Assembly: GCF_036711975.1 (NCBI RefSeq)
Contig: NC_091968.1
Span: forward strand, 7,626,001 to 7,690,000
DNA length: 64,000 nucleotides
Reading direction: 5' to 3'
DNA from: Onthophagus taurus
Taxonomy: Eukaryota; Arthropoda; Insecta; Coleoptera; Scarabaeidae
In this document: one piece after another, positions 47,301 through 55,700 of the stretch
Layout of the letters: the number at the start of each line of letters is the position of its first letter
How positions within the stretch are numbered: position 1 is the stretch's first letter
The notes under the pieces: generated by a model
Told to the model about the DNA's origin: nothing
What the model saw: only the letters and a program-made list of their open reading frames with translations
The model's database searches: none
Program-made: the position numbers and the translations under genes

Positions 47301-48945
47301 TATAGTGATGTCCTGGTTATTTTTAAGACGTTTTACTGCCTGGAGTTCACTTGGAAGTTAGGCTTGGGTAAACAGTTGGCTAAACATAGGATCCAGGAGA
47401 TGTCCATTCTCAGAATTACGGCTTTTTACTTGTTCATTGTAGGTAAGCTGGATTCGACGTTGGCAATGATTTTTTTAACTGGAATTGTCCTGGGGGTTAG
47501 GGCGTAGAAACCTTTGCTTAAGACGGCTTTTTCGGCATCGGAAAGAATATGGACAATTTTCTGGATGTGGAGAGGTGACTGCTTCGATTTCTCGGTGGAT
47601 TCCGTTTGCAAGCCCCCGAATGTCGTTTGGAGTTTTTTGGCTTTTCTTTCTCGTTTGGCGAATTTCCTCTCTGATAAGGGAGTTGCTAGCTCGTCTGAGG
47701 ATGGTTTGAGTTTGTCGGGATCTGGTATGGTGAGCTAGTCTGGTGAAGATCGGCTGTAAGTCATTGTCACGACATCATTTTACGAAAGTCAAATAGCAAA
47801 GTAAGTTGGTTTTCTTTTCGCTTAGTCTTTCGAAGAGCCTGGTTTTTCTGTAGGTTTCTTCCCCGTAGAGGTGTATAATGGTAATGTGTAGTGCTTCATT
47901 CATGGATGGAGAAGTATGTGTTGTTGTGGTCGATCTGAGATTTCATCCGTTCTTCCTGTTGGTTCCCTATGGAAAGGGGCAGACGTTTCCCCAAGATCTT
48001 ACCTGGCATCTTCAGTGCGTTGTCGTAGTCTCGGAAAATGCGTGAAGCACTACGCATTACTATATATATTTCGATTTCGAGCGTCCGACGACGTTGTCCG
48101 ATCTTGCCACTCGCTTTCATTGAGATTCCTGTCACTCATCGTTCTGAACAGCATATTACATAAAGTTACTTGGTGGAAAATGTACCCAGAACATTTGACT
48201 AATAAAGGAAACTTAGATGAGCTCAATTAAGTCACACAATATCATAAGGAATAGTCAAGTGCAACTTCCGCTTAAAAATTGCTGTCAGTCTCTCCTGTTA
48301 TGACTCTACTCGCAAGTACTGCCACAATAAGTATCGTATCAGCATCATACTAATCAGGACTCATCCATTTCAGTCTTAGAACTGTCAGAAATTTACGCAA
48401 TTTTAACATGCTCAATTTTCTTCTAAGATATTTTCTTTCCTTTCTAAGATACTCTATAATGACAATATAGAGTACTCCCATGACGTGTTAGAGTAAAGAT
48501 GTGAAGAAAATTTATTGAGATTATAACTGGGATCAACGATATTAAGATATGAGAAATTTATCGATGCACCCAATCGATTATGAAATTACGCAATGGTGTT
48601 TTAATTAATTTTAAGCAAACCTGGCCAGCTCAGTAAATTTGCGAAAATCCTCAGTAATGTTAAAGAAGATAAACATCCCGTAGGTTATGACAAATAATTT
48701 CAAAGCATTAATTTCCTAATATTATTTAAATTGAAGATAGTTTTAATTCCTAATCATTTTAATTTCTTTTTTTTTAGGAATCAAAATACGAAGTTCATAG
48801 TTTAAAATTTGGATGTAGATACAAAGTAACATTAAGAGAATTTTCAAGAACAAAAACATCTCACGATACAACGGTAACGTTTGCAACCCCATTATGTTTA
48901 GAGTTACGTAAGAATAACAAACACGTTCGATGTCATAATCTTTGA
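23140..48945 (+). CDS. Kal1: Kal1 / anosmin-1 homologue, seven exons
   Basis: Coding exons: 23140-23313, 23705-23915, 41301-41609, 41661-41854, 42733-42874, 42927-43120, 48778-48945; all GT-AG, frames join exactly, 463 residues. Exon 1 encodes a signal peptide ([18 protein letters not shown]) and the start of a Cys-rich box. Exon 2 completes that box and adds a WAP domain ([29 protein letters not shown]). Exons 3-7 encode fibronectin III repeats; the first shows [14 protein letters not shown] and [13 protein letters not shown]. Anosmins are secreted matrix proteins that bind heparan sulphate and guide axons and cell migration. Vertebrate anosmin is longer with four FnIII repeats; this one has about three. 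Intron 2 is 17.4 kb and intron 6 is 5.7 kb, both packed with repeats; intron 4 contains a hormone gene on the other strand. AATAAA lies at 49000-49005. Confidence 0.93.
23705..23915 (+). CDS. Kal1: Kal1 exon 2: Cys-rich box end and WAP domain
   Basis: Acceptor TTTGTGTAG ends at 23704; donor CAG/GTATTA at 23915. Contains the four-disulphide WAP core with the CC doublet ([13 protein letters not shown]). Confidence 0.93.
24468..24889. mobile_element. MITE with 32-bp inverted ends in Kal1 intron 2
   Basis: The left end CACAGTATAAATAACAGACA continuing to CTCACTC matches the complement of the right end with one mismatch over 32 bp. GTAATAG flanks both sides (24461-24467 and 24890-24896), a 7-bp target duplication. 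No coding capacity. Superfamily unclear; a 7-8 bp duplication suggests hAT- or P-like mobilisation. Confidence 0.85.
25180..28790. repeat. Satellite array, about ten 362-bp dimeric units
   Basis: The landmark CACAAGGATCCTTCAAG recurs at 25235, 25587, 25950, 26311, 26674, 27032, 27395, 27757, 28119 and 28481, spacing 352-363 bp; a shortened last unit follows about 277 bp later. Each unit consists of two diverged halves of about 180 bp: one half reads TTCTCAAAAACTAAAAGTTA ... GAAAGAGGACAC, the other TTCTCAAGAACTAAAAGTGA ... AAAGAGGATAC. So the array is a higher-order dimer of an older 180-bp monomer. It lies wholly in Kal1 intron 2. Small open frames in it are chance. Confidence 0.93.
28795..29920 (+). 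mobile_element. 5'-truncated LINE with YADD reverse transcriptase
   Basis: Starts right at the edge of the satellite array. Reads [99 protein letters not shown] and, after one stop at 29584, the C-terminus [18 protein letters not shown]. The frame is open from 28939 to 29583, unusually well kept. The 3' end is ATAATAAAATATATTATTATTAG. Confidence 0.88.
29921..32395. other. Intronic sequence without genes; two GC-rich islands
   Basis: Mostly AT-rich. Two sharp CpG- and GC-rich patches stand out: about 30600-31170 (with TAATTA homeodomain-type cores at 30781-30786) and about 32125-32280. Open frames in them (30860-31189, 32144-32371) resemble no protein I know and do not splice into Kal1. They could be enhancers or non-coding RNA promoters; this is not shown. 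Confidence 0.4.
32396..33600. repeat. Palindromic repeat cluster 1
   Basis: Tightly packed alternating arms: CTAGTTCTAGGTCTAGTGTT and its complement, stems of the type CATTCGGGTTTAGCCG / CGGCTAAACCCGAATG around short loops such as TCTTGAAAGACG, and AGCGCTAGTTAGCACTAGAT. Nearly every arm has an inverted partner within 100 bp, so either strand can fold into many hairpins. Confidence 0.9.
33601..34870 (-). mobile_element. LINE fragment: endonuclease end and start of RT domain
   Basis: Minus strand from 34850: [48 protein letters not shown] (the SDH endonuclease motif), then [17 protein letters not shown], and at 33913-33686 [18 protein letters not shown] with [16 protein letters not shown] (RT start). 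Stops interrupt it. It lies between palindromic clusters 1 and 2. Confidence 0.75.
34930..35360. repeat. Palindromic repeat cluster 2
   Basis: Same arms as cluster 1: GACGGCTAAACCCGAATGAT, TAGTTCTAGGTCTTGTGTTA, AACTAGAGCTAACACTAGAC, more diverged towards 35200. Confidence 0.85.
35400..36130 (+). mobile_element. Ty3/gypsy-type LTR retrotransposon fragment (RT end and RNase H)
   Basis: Reads [20 protein letters not shown] (the YLDD catalytic box near 35455), [20 protein letters not shown], then [20 protein letters not shown] and the RNase H domain: [15 protein letters not shown] near 35910, [32 protein letters not shown] near 36110. A stop and a frameshift lie near 35625-35690. No gag, integrase or LTR is present; the 3' side is joined to a LINE piece. 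Confidence 0.88.
36131..36362 (+). mobile_element. LINE RT fragment fused to the gypsy piece
   Basis: Reads [52 protein letters not shown]. This is the RT segment after the catalytic box in Jockey/CR1-like LINEs. Both ends are broken. Confidence 0.65.
36363..36935 (-). pseudogene. Tc1-like transposase remnant
   Basis: From about 36900 downward the minus strand reads [26 protein letters not shown] (helix-turn-helix), [23 protein letters not shown] and, at 36580, [20 protein letters not shown], then a shifted frame with the [14 protein letters not shown] block. This is the N-terminal to first-catalytic-Asp region of Tc1 transposases. The rest is lost. Confidence 0.7.
37275..37360 (-). mobile_element. 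LINE endonuclease fragment split by a foldback
   Basis: 37280-37360 closely matches 34745-34825 (GGTGATGCGTTTTTTAT in both), a piece of LINE endonuclease. Its continuation (TTTCTTTCCAAACAG, compare 34826) appears at about 38107 on the far side of the foldback element, which fixes the insertion point. Confidence 0.65.
37361..38104. mobile_element. TA-flanked foldback transposon with palindromic repeat core
   Basis: Arms of about 175 bp: 37361-37535 (GATACTAATATAGAAGACAA onward) and its inverted copy 37930-38104, similar throughout (AAAATTTTGTTACGTTCCCT in both). TA flanks both ends. The insertion splits a LINE. The centre, 37536-37929, is a block of the palindromic repeat family, so here that family is the cargo or internal part of a DNA transposon. 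Confidence 0.88.
37536..37929. repeat. Palindromic repeat cluster 3, inside the foldback
   Basis: Contains AACATTCGGATTTAGCCGCA, GACGGTTAAACCCGAATGAT, TCTAGTTCTAGGTCTTTTGT and AACTAGAACTAATACTAGAC: the same arms as clusters 1 and 2. Confidence 0.88.
38185..38430 (-). pseudogene. hAT transposase C-terminal dimerisation domain fragment
   Basis: Minus strand: [56 protein letters not shown]. The ERSFSxxKLIK block is the hallmark of the hAT dimerisation region. Nothing else of the element is visible. Confidence 0.75.
38735..39003 (+). pseudogene. PIF/Harbinger nuclease C-terminal fragment
   Basis: Reads [14 protein letters not shown], then [20 protein letters not shown] and [14 protein letters not shown]. 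This resembles the end of HARBI1-like nucleases (VMACCxLHNFLR ... VRDxFxxYFxxxGxxPWQ). One stop interrupts it. Confidence 0.65.
39110..40700. repeat. Palindromic repeat cluster 4 (largest)
   Basis: About 1.6 kb of the family: AACTAGAACTAACACAAGAC, CGGGTTTAGCCG-type stems, GTGCTAAGTAGCGCTAGA and the spacer AAATATCACTATGTTCAT repeat in both orientations. Units are 80-95% alike by eye. Confidence 0.9.
40800..41110. other. GC-rich patch before Kal1 exon 3
   Basis: CG-rich sequence (GTGGGGCGTGTGGGGGGCGC, ACCGGTCCAATTTCGCAG) 200 bp upstream of exon 3. No coding signal; a regulatory role is possible only. Confidence 0.3.
41301..41609 (+). CDS. Kal1: Kal1 exon 3: first fibronectin III repeat
   Basis: Acceptor TTTTTTTTAG ends at 41300; donor GCTG/GTAAAA. 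Reads [17 protein letters not shown] through [16 protein letters not shown], with the usual FnIII Trp and Tyr positions. Confidence 0.93.
41661..43120 (+). CDS. Kal1: Kal1 exons 4-6: further fibronectin III repeats
   Basis: Exon 4 is 41661-41854 ([18 protein letters not shown]; weak donor GTTATT), exon 5 is 42733-42874 ([20 protein letters not shown]), exon 6 is 42927-43120 ([15 protein letters not shown]; donor GTAAGT). The 878-bp intron between exons 4 and 5 contains the PTTH/Trunk-like gene. Confidence 0.9.
41902..42470 (-). CDS. Ptth/trk: PTTH/Trunk-family cystine-knot hormone, nested in Kal1 intron 4
   Basis: Exon 1 is 42470-42444 (MKVELLILK, donor GTAAGT) and exon 2 is 42396-41902 (acceptor TTTTTTGTAG), phase 0, 173 residues. 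The joined N-terminus is a signal peptide ([18 protein letters not shown]). A pro-region with dibasic sites (RR, KKYKK) precedes the knot: [53 protein letters not shown] and the end [11 protein letters not shown]. This Cys pattern and the DLG-PR-C-C-W-ACxC order define PTTH and Trunk, ligands of the Torso receptor; PTTH triggers ecdysone release, Trunk patterns embryo ends. I cannot separate the two with certainty. The gene lies wholly in the 878-bp Kal1 intron, opposite strand. Confidence 0.85.
42496..42532 (-). promoter_or_regulatory. Core promoter of the nested hormone gene
   Basis: On the minus strand TATATAAA (plus 42524-42531) is followed about 25 bp later by TCAGT (plus 42498-42502), the arthropod initiator. 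That places the start near 42500, about 30 bp before the ATG at 42470. Spacing and motifs fit a TATA-Inr promoter. Confidence 0.7.
43242..43440. mobile_element. 199-bp MITE with 45-bp inverted ends
   Basis: Left arm 43242-43286 (TTTTTATTTTTTGGTTTCGA onward) pairs with right arm 43396-43440 with about three mismatches. The GGTTTCGACCGGTTTCGG ... CATCTT motif recurs in variant form near 14752 and 53490. No coding capacity. Confidence 0.85.
43518..44593 (+). mobile_element. Mariner-like transposon, decayed
   Basis: Inverted ends TACTACTTTGTTT (43518) and AAACAAAGTAGTA (to 44593) with TA on each side (43516-43517 and 44594-44595). The interior is a single plus-strand transposase gene with stops. 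Length of about 1.08 kb fits mariner. Confidence 0.8.
43607..44527 (+). pseudogene. Mariner transposase with stops and frameshift
   Basis: Reads [20 protein letters not shown] (helix-turn-helix start), a frameshift near 43720, then [17 protein letters not shown] (first catalytic Asp), [33 protein letters not shown] (second Asp) and [20 protein letters not shown] (third Asp), ending IIADIK with TAA at 44525-44527. About 40 residues separate the last two Asp. Stops at 43908-43910 and 44153-44155 inactivate it. Confidence 0.85.
44656..45764. mobile_element. TA-flanked element with about 155-bp inverted ends
   Basis: CAGGGTGAGTTTTTTTCCAT at 44656 pairs with the complement of the sequence ending CCTG at 45764; the match runs for some 155 bp (to about 44811 and back to about 45610) and includes GGGAAAGAATTGCAGTTTCA. 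The middle holds a decayed mariner-like piece near 45180-45360 ([28 protein letters not shown]). Flanked by AA/TA on the left and TA on the right. Confidence 0.82.
45771..46452. mobile_element. TA-flanked foldback element with long arms
   Basis: CAGGTTGTCACACAAAAAAC at 45771 pairs with the right end (complement of CAGGGTGTCACACAAAAAAC, ending 46452). The arms also share CGATTATCAACTTTTGATTT and reach to about 46035 and from about 46235, with an internal gap in the right arm. A smaller MITE sits in the loop. Confidence 0.85.
46091..46220. mobile_element. 130-bp MITE nested in the foldback loop
   Basis: CTGTAGTGTGCCATGAGAAA at 46091 pairs with the complement of TTTCCATGGCACACTACAG ending at 46220. 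TA flanks both sides. About 25-bp ends, no coding. Confidence 0.85.
46469..47045. mobile_element. TA-flanked element with about 110-bp inverted ends
   Basis: CGGGTGAGGCGTTTAAATTG near 46471 pairs with the complement of CAATTTAAATGCCCCACCCG ending 47044; both arms contain TTTCAGATAAAACTTT and end inwardly at GAAGGGGGATAAT. A TA microsatellite (46453-46468) precedes it. No coding capacity. Confidence 0.82.
47046..48200 (-). mobile_element. Penelope-like element fragment
   Basis: Minus strand, 47735 down to 47050: SSPLHIQKI-type block ([20 protein letters not shown]), [35 protein letters not shown] and [20 protein letters not shown] with DMLNDTAYK. This is the N-terminal part of Penelope-type reverse transcriptase. 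A TATA-rich duplication (about 47230-47300) breaks the frame between NNQDIT and LPVDKG. The region up to about 48200 is probably the 5' part of the same element. Confidence 0.75.
48201..48777. other. End of Kal1 intron 6, nothing recognised
   Basis: AT-rich sequence with no open frame or inverted repeat of note before the exon 7 acceptor. Confidence 0.4.
48778..48945 (+). CDS. Kal1: Kal1 exon 7: last FnIII strand and stop
   Basis: Acceptor CTTTTTTTTTAG ends at 48777. Reads [19 protein letters not shown], an FnIII ending, then [17 protein letters not shown] and TGA at 48943-48945. Confidence 0.9.
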   Translation, partial: ESKYEVHSLKFGCRYKVTLREFSRTKTSHDTTVTFATPLCLELRKNNKHVRCHNL

Positions 48946-49005
48946 ATGTTATATAATTTTTAAATTGTATTATGGATGTTGGTTATAGTTAAAATGATTA
49001 ATAAA

Positions 49006-49889
49006 AGAGGTTTTATTTATTGAAAAAACTGTTTTTTTTTTTGGCGAGAAAAGGATTTTTAGGATGACGTGAAACGGTTTTTTTAAAAATTTCTTTTGGA
49101 TATTTTTAAAAAGTTTTTTTCTTTTTATTATTAGAAAAAGACACGAAAATACAACACGATTAACACGATCGTAGATGACATAGAAAAATACAAAAAGAAA
49201 ACTTAGCTCAGTCTCACTCAGTTAAAAAATTCCTTAAATCTATTAACACGCGACTATCTTTAAAAAATACTAAATAAATTACTTAGAACTTAAGATTCTT
49301 GTTTACTACACTACATTTTTTTTTAAATTAAAGAAATTAGATGTATAGGAACAATCAAAGTTGAAAAAAAAAATTAAAATTATATTGTTATCAAACATTG
49401 ATAGACATCTTTGTTTTTTGAAAAGGATTAAAAAAATATATCACAAGAAAGTACATAAAAAATTCCTAGTTTTAAATAAAACTCAGCTTTAGACTGAAGA
49501 TTGAGGAAATAAAAAATTAACGTGTATCCATAGAAATATAAAGGTTACTTATAAAAAGTAGCTACAACACTAATAATAAGTCTTATGGAATAATACTTTT
49601 TTGTTCATTTTTAGTTTTATTTCCTTACCTTGAGCACTGGGAGTTAGTTTCTTTTTGTCGGAAGACAAACTTGGAAGAGAATATTTATTTTGGGAATGTC
49701 TCGTTATATCTCCTTACTTTAAAATCTTATAAAAAAACTTAGTTAATAGGTTTACCAAGCTTACTTAGTTAATACTATCAAATTAACTCGAATGACTTAT
49801 AGAGTTAAAAAAGAATTAAAAACTACAAAGATGATATATTTTAATAAATAATTAACCTTTCAATACTTTCTGGTTCAAAGTTTAGAGAT
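49006..49889. other. Intergenic AT-rich sequence
   Basis: Downstream of the Kal1 poly(A) signal. Homopolymer A and T runs, no gene seen. Confidence 0.4.
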
Positions 49890-51160
49890 ATTTCTATTTT
49901 TAATTGTTATTCAGCACTAGATTGTTATAAAACTAAAACTAACACTAAATCTAGAACTAGAAACATTCGGGTTTAGCCGTCTTAAGAGACGTGCGGCTAA
50001 ACCCGAACGTTTCTAGTTCTAGATTTAGTGTTAGTTCTAGTCACAGTGCTAAGTAGTGTTAGCTAGCAGTAAATATCACTACGTTCAATATTTTTATTGA
50101 ACTAAAACTAGAACTAACACTAGACCTAGAACTAGAAAGTATTGGGTTTAGCCGTGCGTCTGAGGACGCACGGCTAAACCCGAATATTTCTAGTTCTAGG
50201 TCTAGTGTTAGTTCTTGTTTCACACTAGCACTATCACTAGAACTAACAAAAGACCTAGAAATAGAATCATTCGGGTTTAGCTATCTTGAAAGACGTGCGG
50301 CTAAATCCGAATGTTTCTAGTTCTCGGTCTAGTGTTAGTTTTGCACTAACACTATCACTAGAACTAACACAAGACCTAGAATCATTCGGGTTTAGCCGTC
50401 TTTAGAGACGTGCGGCTAAACCCAAACGATTCTAGTTCTAGTGTTAGTTCTAGTTTTAAATGTTATGCAGCGCTAGACCAAGAACTAGAATCATTCGGGT
50501 TTAGCCGTCTTGAAAGACGTTCGGCTAAATTCGAATGATTTTTAGTTCTCGCTCTAGTGTTAGTTCTAGTATTGTACTAGCACTATCACTAGAACTAACA
50601 CAAGACCTAGAATCATTTGGGTTTAGCCGTCTTTAGAGACGTGCGGCTAAACCCGAACGATTCTAGTTCTAGTGTTAATTCTAGTTTTAATTGTTATGCA
50701 GCGCTAGACCAAGAACTAGAATCATTCGGGTTTAGCCGCCTTGAAAGACGTGTGGCTAAATCCGAATGATTTCTAGTTCTCGATCTAGTGTTAGTTCTAG
50801 TATTGTACTAGCACTATCACTAGAACTAACATTAGACCTAGAACTAGAAACATTCGGATTCACACGTCTCTCAAGACGGCTAAATCCGAATGATTCTAGT
50901 TCTAGGTCTTGTATTAGTTCTAGTGACAGTGGTAGGTAGCGCTAGTTAGCATAAGATATCACTATGTTGCATACTCTTATTGCACTAAAACTAGAACTAA
51001 CACTATAGACACAGAACTAGAAACATTCTAGTTCGAGGTCTAGTGTTACTTCTAGTTTTAATTGTTATTCAACGTTAGATTATTGAATATTTTTATTGAA
51101 CTAAAAGTGGAACTAACACTAAACCTGGAACTAAAACTAGAAAGTTTCAGGCATATACTG
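49890..51160. repeat. Palindromic repeat cluster 5
   Basis: Same family as the clusters in Kal1 intron 2, here between Kal1 and the zinc-finger gene. Very regular hairpins, for example CATTCGGGTTTAGCCG then TCTTAAGAGACGTG then CGGCTAAACCCGAACG at 49966-50010, and a near-perfect 90-bp dyad around 50160. Confidence 0.9.
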
Positions 51161-51280
51161 AAAGGTTAATGTAGTTTAAAATTCAATTTAGAAACTCGTA
51201 AAATAAAAAAAAAAAGATGGCACAATTTCATTTTTTGATTAAAAACCTCATTTTAATCCTTAAATTTTAAAATTTTTAAT

Positions 51281-52796
51281 TCATTGTGTTTGCGGAGGTA
51301 ATTGGTTTTGATTAAGCGCTTCCAAAAAATGCGGAGCAATATCATTGACCATAACCGCAACGTTTCCGGTTGTCGTATTAACCGGTTGCGTTACGTTCGG
51401 GAAAAACGGCAAAATAATCGTGTTATTCACATTATTGATATTCGAAAAATCTATGCCGGGATTAAACATGTATTTATCTTCAATAATCGGATATTGCATA
51501 AACGTTTGTTGAAGTATCAACTCTTCCGTTTTACTCAAAACTAAATCCGACGTCAATTCCGTTTGTGCGTCAACCGGAACGACAACCGAATTTAAATCTT
51601 GAGGTAAACAACAAGATTGAGGATCGTTAACGTTTTCGATTTGAGTTGAAATATTTTCGACACGGTTATTTTGGGTTATAATCGGGAGTTGTTCGTCCGA
51701 TTTTTTTATTGTGTTCGTTTCGGGGGTTTCTAAATTTTTACCGGTTTTATGATCGACTTTGTGCCTCCTTCTGATATGTTTTAACCAATTTGGGTAATTA
51801 GTGAACGTTCTTTCGCAATATTTACAAACGTAGGGTCTCTCACCTGTATGGACGTTATAATGTTGCTTTAATTTAGTACTGCTTAAAAACCCTTTGTTAC
51901 AATAAGTACAAATAAAAGGACGTTCTTCAGCGTGAACCATACTGTGTACTTTTAAACAACGCTCGGTTTTATACATTTTATTACAAACCTCGCATTTAAA
52001 GGGGCGTTGATCGCTGTGGAAACTGTAGTGGCGAGCTAAATGAGATTTTTCAGCGAAGCTGTATTTATAAAAAAAATAATTAATTTTTAAATCTTTTTTG
52101 TTTAAAATGTTATTCATAATTAATTGTTTTACTTACGTTTTTCCGCATTTATCACATCGATGAGGTTTATCTCCTGTGTGTTGTTTGGCGTGTTGTTGCA
52201 TATTAACTTTTTGGGTAAAAGTTTTTCCACAAACATCGCACATAAATCGTCGTCCCAATCGATGCACATTCATATGTGATGTAAGCCCCCCTCGTGTGTG
52301 TAAAACTTTTCCGCAAACAACGCAGGGATAATCCTCTTTAATTTCGCTTTGGTGTTTCCTTAAATGCATTTTCAACCCAGCTTGAGTCATAAAGTTTTTT
52401 CCGCACTCTTCGCATGAGAACGGCTTAACTTTGCCATGTTTACTAATGATGTGGACTTGTAAAAGACTTTGTAGGCAAAAAGCTTTGGTACATTTTGTAC
52501 ATCTAATAAAAAAAAATGATTTTTTAGGTTAATGAGAAAATTGGGAGGAAAGTGTATTTACTTGTATCTTCCTTCGGTGATGTGGCGATAACAATGAGAA
52601 CGAAATGTGCTGTATTTTTCGATGGTTTTATTGCAAAAAGCGCAGGTGTAAACTGGGGTTATGTTGTAAGTTGAGGTGTAATGTTCGTCGAATTCTGCTC
52701 TGTATGGGAAAACTTTTTCGCACATGTTGCATTTAACACCCCAATGGGAGCGGAATTCTTCTTTTACGTTGTCGATCATTTCCAAGCTTTCATCAC
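51281..52796 (-). CDS. Zinc-finger gene exons 2-4 (finger array and C-terminus)
   Basis: Exon 2 52796-52562, intron 59 bp, exon 3 52502-52137, intron 78 bp, exon 4 52058-51281. The last finger is followed by HIRRRHKVDHKTGKN and the tail ending QLPPQTQ. Confidence 0.93.
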
Positions 52797-55700
52797 CTAT
52801 AAAACATTATTTCTACGTAGATTAAATTGTATTAATTTCAATATGGATTTAACATGGCGCAGAGCGGTGCGATACAAAAGATTGTAAAAAGTGCAATAAA
52901 AATGTACAGACTGGATTAAAGTGCATAAAATGTGGTGGTTTATCACATCATAGTTGTGTGAAATATTTAAAACCGGTTGAAATAATTGACGAAACAACGA
53001 TAAATTGCTGTGAGACTCACGAGGAAGAAATAAAATCAGACGACGACCTCGAGTTGTTTTTTGGCAGTGCTGTGGATGTCGGGGAGATCGGTGGTAAAGA
53101 CATAATACACTTGAAGGATTTATTAAAACATAAGGACTATATAATTGGACCGCGTTATGCATCACTTGACTAAGCGACAAATGAACAATGTTGAGAAAAA
53201 CGGGATTTTCGTTTTCATCTCTCTAAAAATATGACTTCTCAGAATCGACAGGCTCAAACTATTGAAAATTGTTTGGTGCCTATCTATTTTTATCACAGAA
53301 CACTGATGACAGCCATTACAAGCACAGAATCCGCTTGGTTAGTTGTTTTACGATTATACAGGCTGTTTCTGTAAGTAGTGGCATAAATTTAATCACAAAT
53401 ACTAGAGTCAAAAATTTTTGAAGAAAATTATCTAAAGTTTGATTTTGGACTTTTCAACTGGTGTCTATTTTATATAGAATTTAAGTCTAACTAGTTTCGG
53501 CCCTTGGCCACCTTCAGAGACTCTACAAATAAATTAACATCCTTCATCCTATCCATTTTACAAACAAGTTTCTTAATATTTCTTTTTCTTTTGTAAAAAA
53601 GATCACACAGCTAAGTCGAAATCAGATTATTAGTTACTAATTTACAAAATTAAAGTTTAAAAAGTTGTAAAATGAAATTAAGGACGAAGTGTTACAAGTT
53701 TACAGGTTAAAATTTAAGAATGCTCTTTTTTAACATAAGAAATATTATGAAACTTGGGAAAAATTCAAGAACCATCATGTGGCTTAAAAATCATTTCAAT
53801 TTAATCAATGTAAAATGACCCAAAAAAACGCGTTAAAAATGAAAAGAAAGTGGTGAAAAGTGACTAGATTAACTTCAATTATAAAACTTCTATAATATGA
53901 TAACTAACTTCAGGTTTAAAATGTCAACCTCAATTTTGACATACAGGGTGTATCTAAATGACGTGCCCAAACTTCAGGGGGTAATTCTTTAGGCAATTTT
54001 AAGAGTATTTTCTCATATAAACTATCAGCGATTTCGACTCCCCTGCGGAGCTACGCCCCTTCAAAAATGGCGAAAAATTTTGGTTTATTTTATTTTTCCC
54101 GAAAACCATTAACACCAAGAAAATGAAATTTGGGAAATATGTTTAGCTTATAATAGGGCATGTTTCGAGCCTATTTGTACTTTCAATCTTCCCTTCTAAG
54201 TTACTAAACATAACCCCCCCGTTCAATTTTTGTCTAGATCTCTTTTATGGCGATGATAAATACATTGGAAATATTTTATTTAGATAGACGAAAATATTCT
54301 AAAACTTTTTTGCCTCTCTGATGTTCTTCGAAAAATTAATAGTTTCTGAGAAAAAAATTAATTAAGCAAACACTAACTGTTAAGCTGTAGCGTTGTTAAT
54401 CGAAAGTTGGAATGAATTTATAAAGAAAAAATCTTAGCAGGCTTAGCAATCTTTGTCAGAAATATTTTTGACGTTTAAATGTCAGTGGTTTTCTTACTAT
54501 TATTATTGTTTTATTTAAAATTTTGAAACGTTGAGTGAACGAGCGTAAATGCGGTAGAACTTTATTCATAAATTAATTTGAAAAACAATAATAATAGTAA
54601 GAAAACCACTGACATTTAAACGTCAAAAATATTTCTGACAAAGATTGCAAAGCCTACTAAGATTTTTTCGTTAAAAATTCATTCCAACTTTTGATCGACA
54701 ACCCCGTTGTTGAACGGGCAGTGTTTGCTTTATTATTTTTTTTCTCAAAAATTAGTCGTTTTTGAAAAAATTTTAGAGAGACAAAAAAGTTTTAGGATAC
54801 TTTCATCTACCTATGTAATTTTTTTTTAATGTATTTACCCTCTGCATAACAAAATTTTAGCAAAAATGCAAAGGGGATGGTTACGTTTAGTAGTTTAGAA
54901 GGATAGGTTGAAAGTACAAATAGGGTGAAAACGTGCCCTACAACCAGTTAAACATATTCCCCAAATTTCGTTGTCCTAGCGTTTATGGTTTTTGAGAAAA
55001 AAAAATTAAACCCAAATTTTTCGCCATTTTTGGAGGGGTGTAGCTCCTTAGGGGAGCCCAAGACGCCCATGGTTTATATATCAAAGTACCCTTAAAATTG
55101 CCTAAAGAATCACCCCCTGAAGTTTGGGCATGTCATTCAGGAGAAGATTACAAATTCACACCCTGTATTTGTAATCTTCATTAAAAATCCTTTAAAATGA
55201 GTAGAAACGCGACATATTTATCTTCAATATTAATGAAGTTATGGTCAACTTCCGGTTAAGAATGTCAACGTCAATTTTGACATATTTGTAATCGTTGTGA
55301 AATATCCTTTAAAATGAGTCCAAACATGATACGTTTAATTCTAATATTACTCGTGATTTTGACATATTCTTAATTTTTATAAAATGTCTTAATATTAGTC
55401 ACAAAAATCTAAAATTATGGTTGGTATTAATATTTAAAAATTAAATTGCTATATTCATTGTTGCTAACTTCGGGTTTAATGTTTTTTATTCTAACTTTTT
55501 TGTTTTTTTGAGATAAGTCCGTCATCTTTGGACTCATTTTAAAGGTTTTTTAATGAAGATGACAAATCTGTCAAAATTGACGGTGACGTTTCAAACCGGA
55601 AGTGATTGTATCTCCATTAATATCAAAGTTAAATATGTCGAGTTTGGACTCATTTTAAATGATTTTTATGAAGTTGACAAATATGTCAAAATTAATAGTT

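Noticed and set aside
52797-53180. 127-residue minus-strand frame upstream of zinc-finger exon 2
   Set aside because: It reads through the splice acceptor and is antisense to the PHD-like fragment; no domain.
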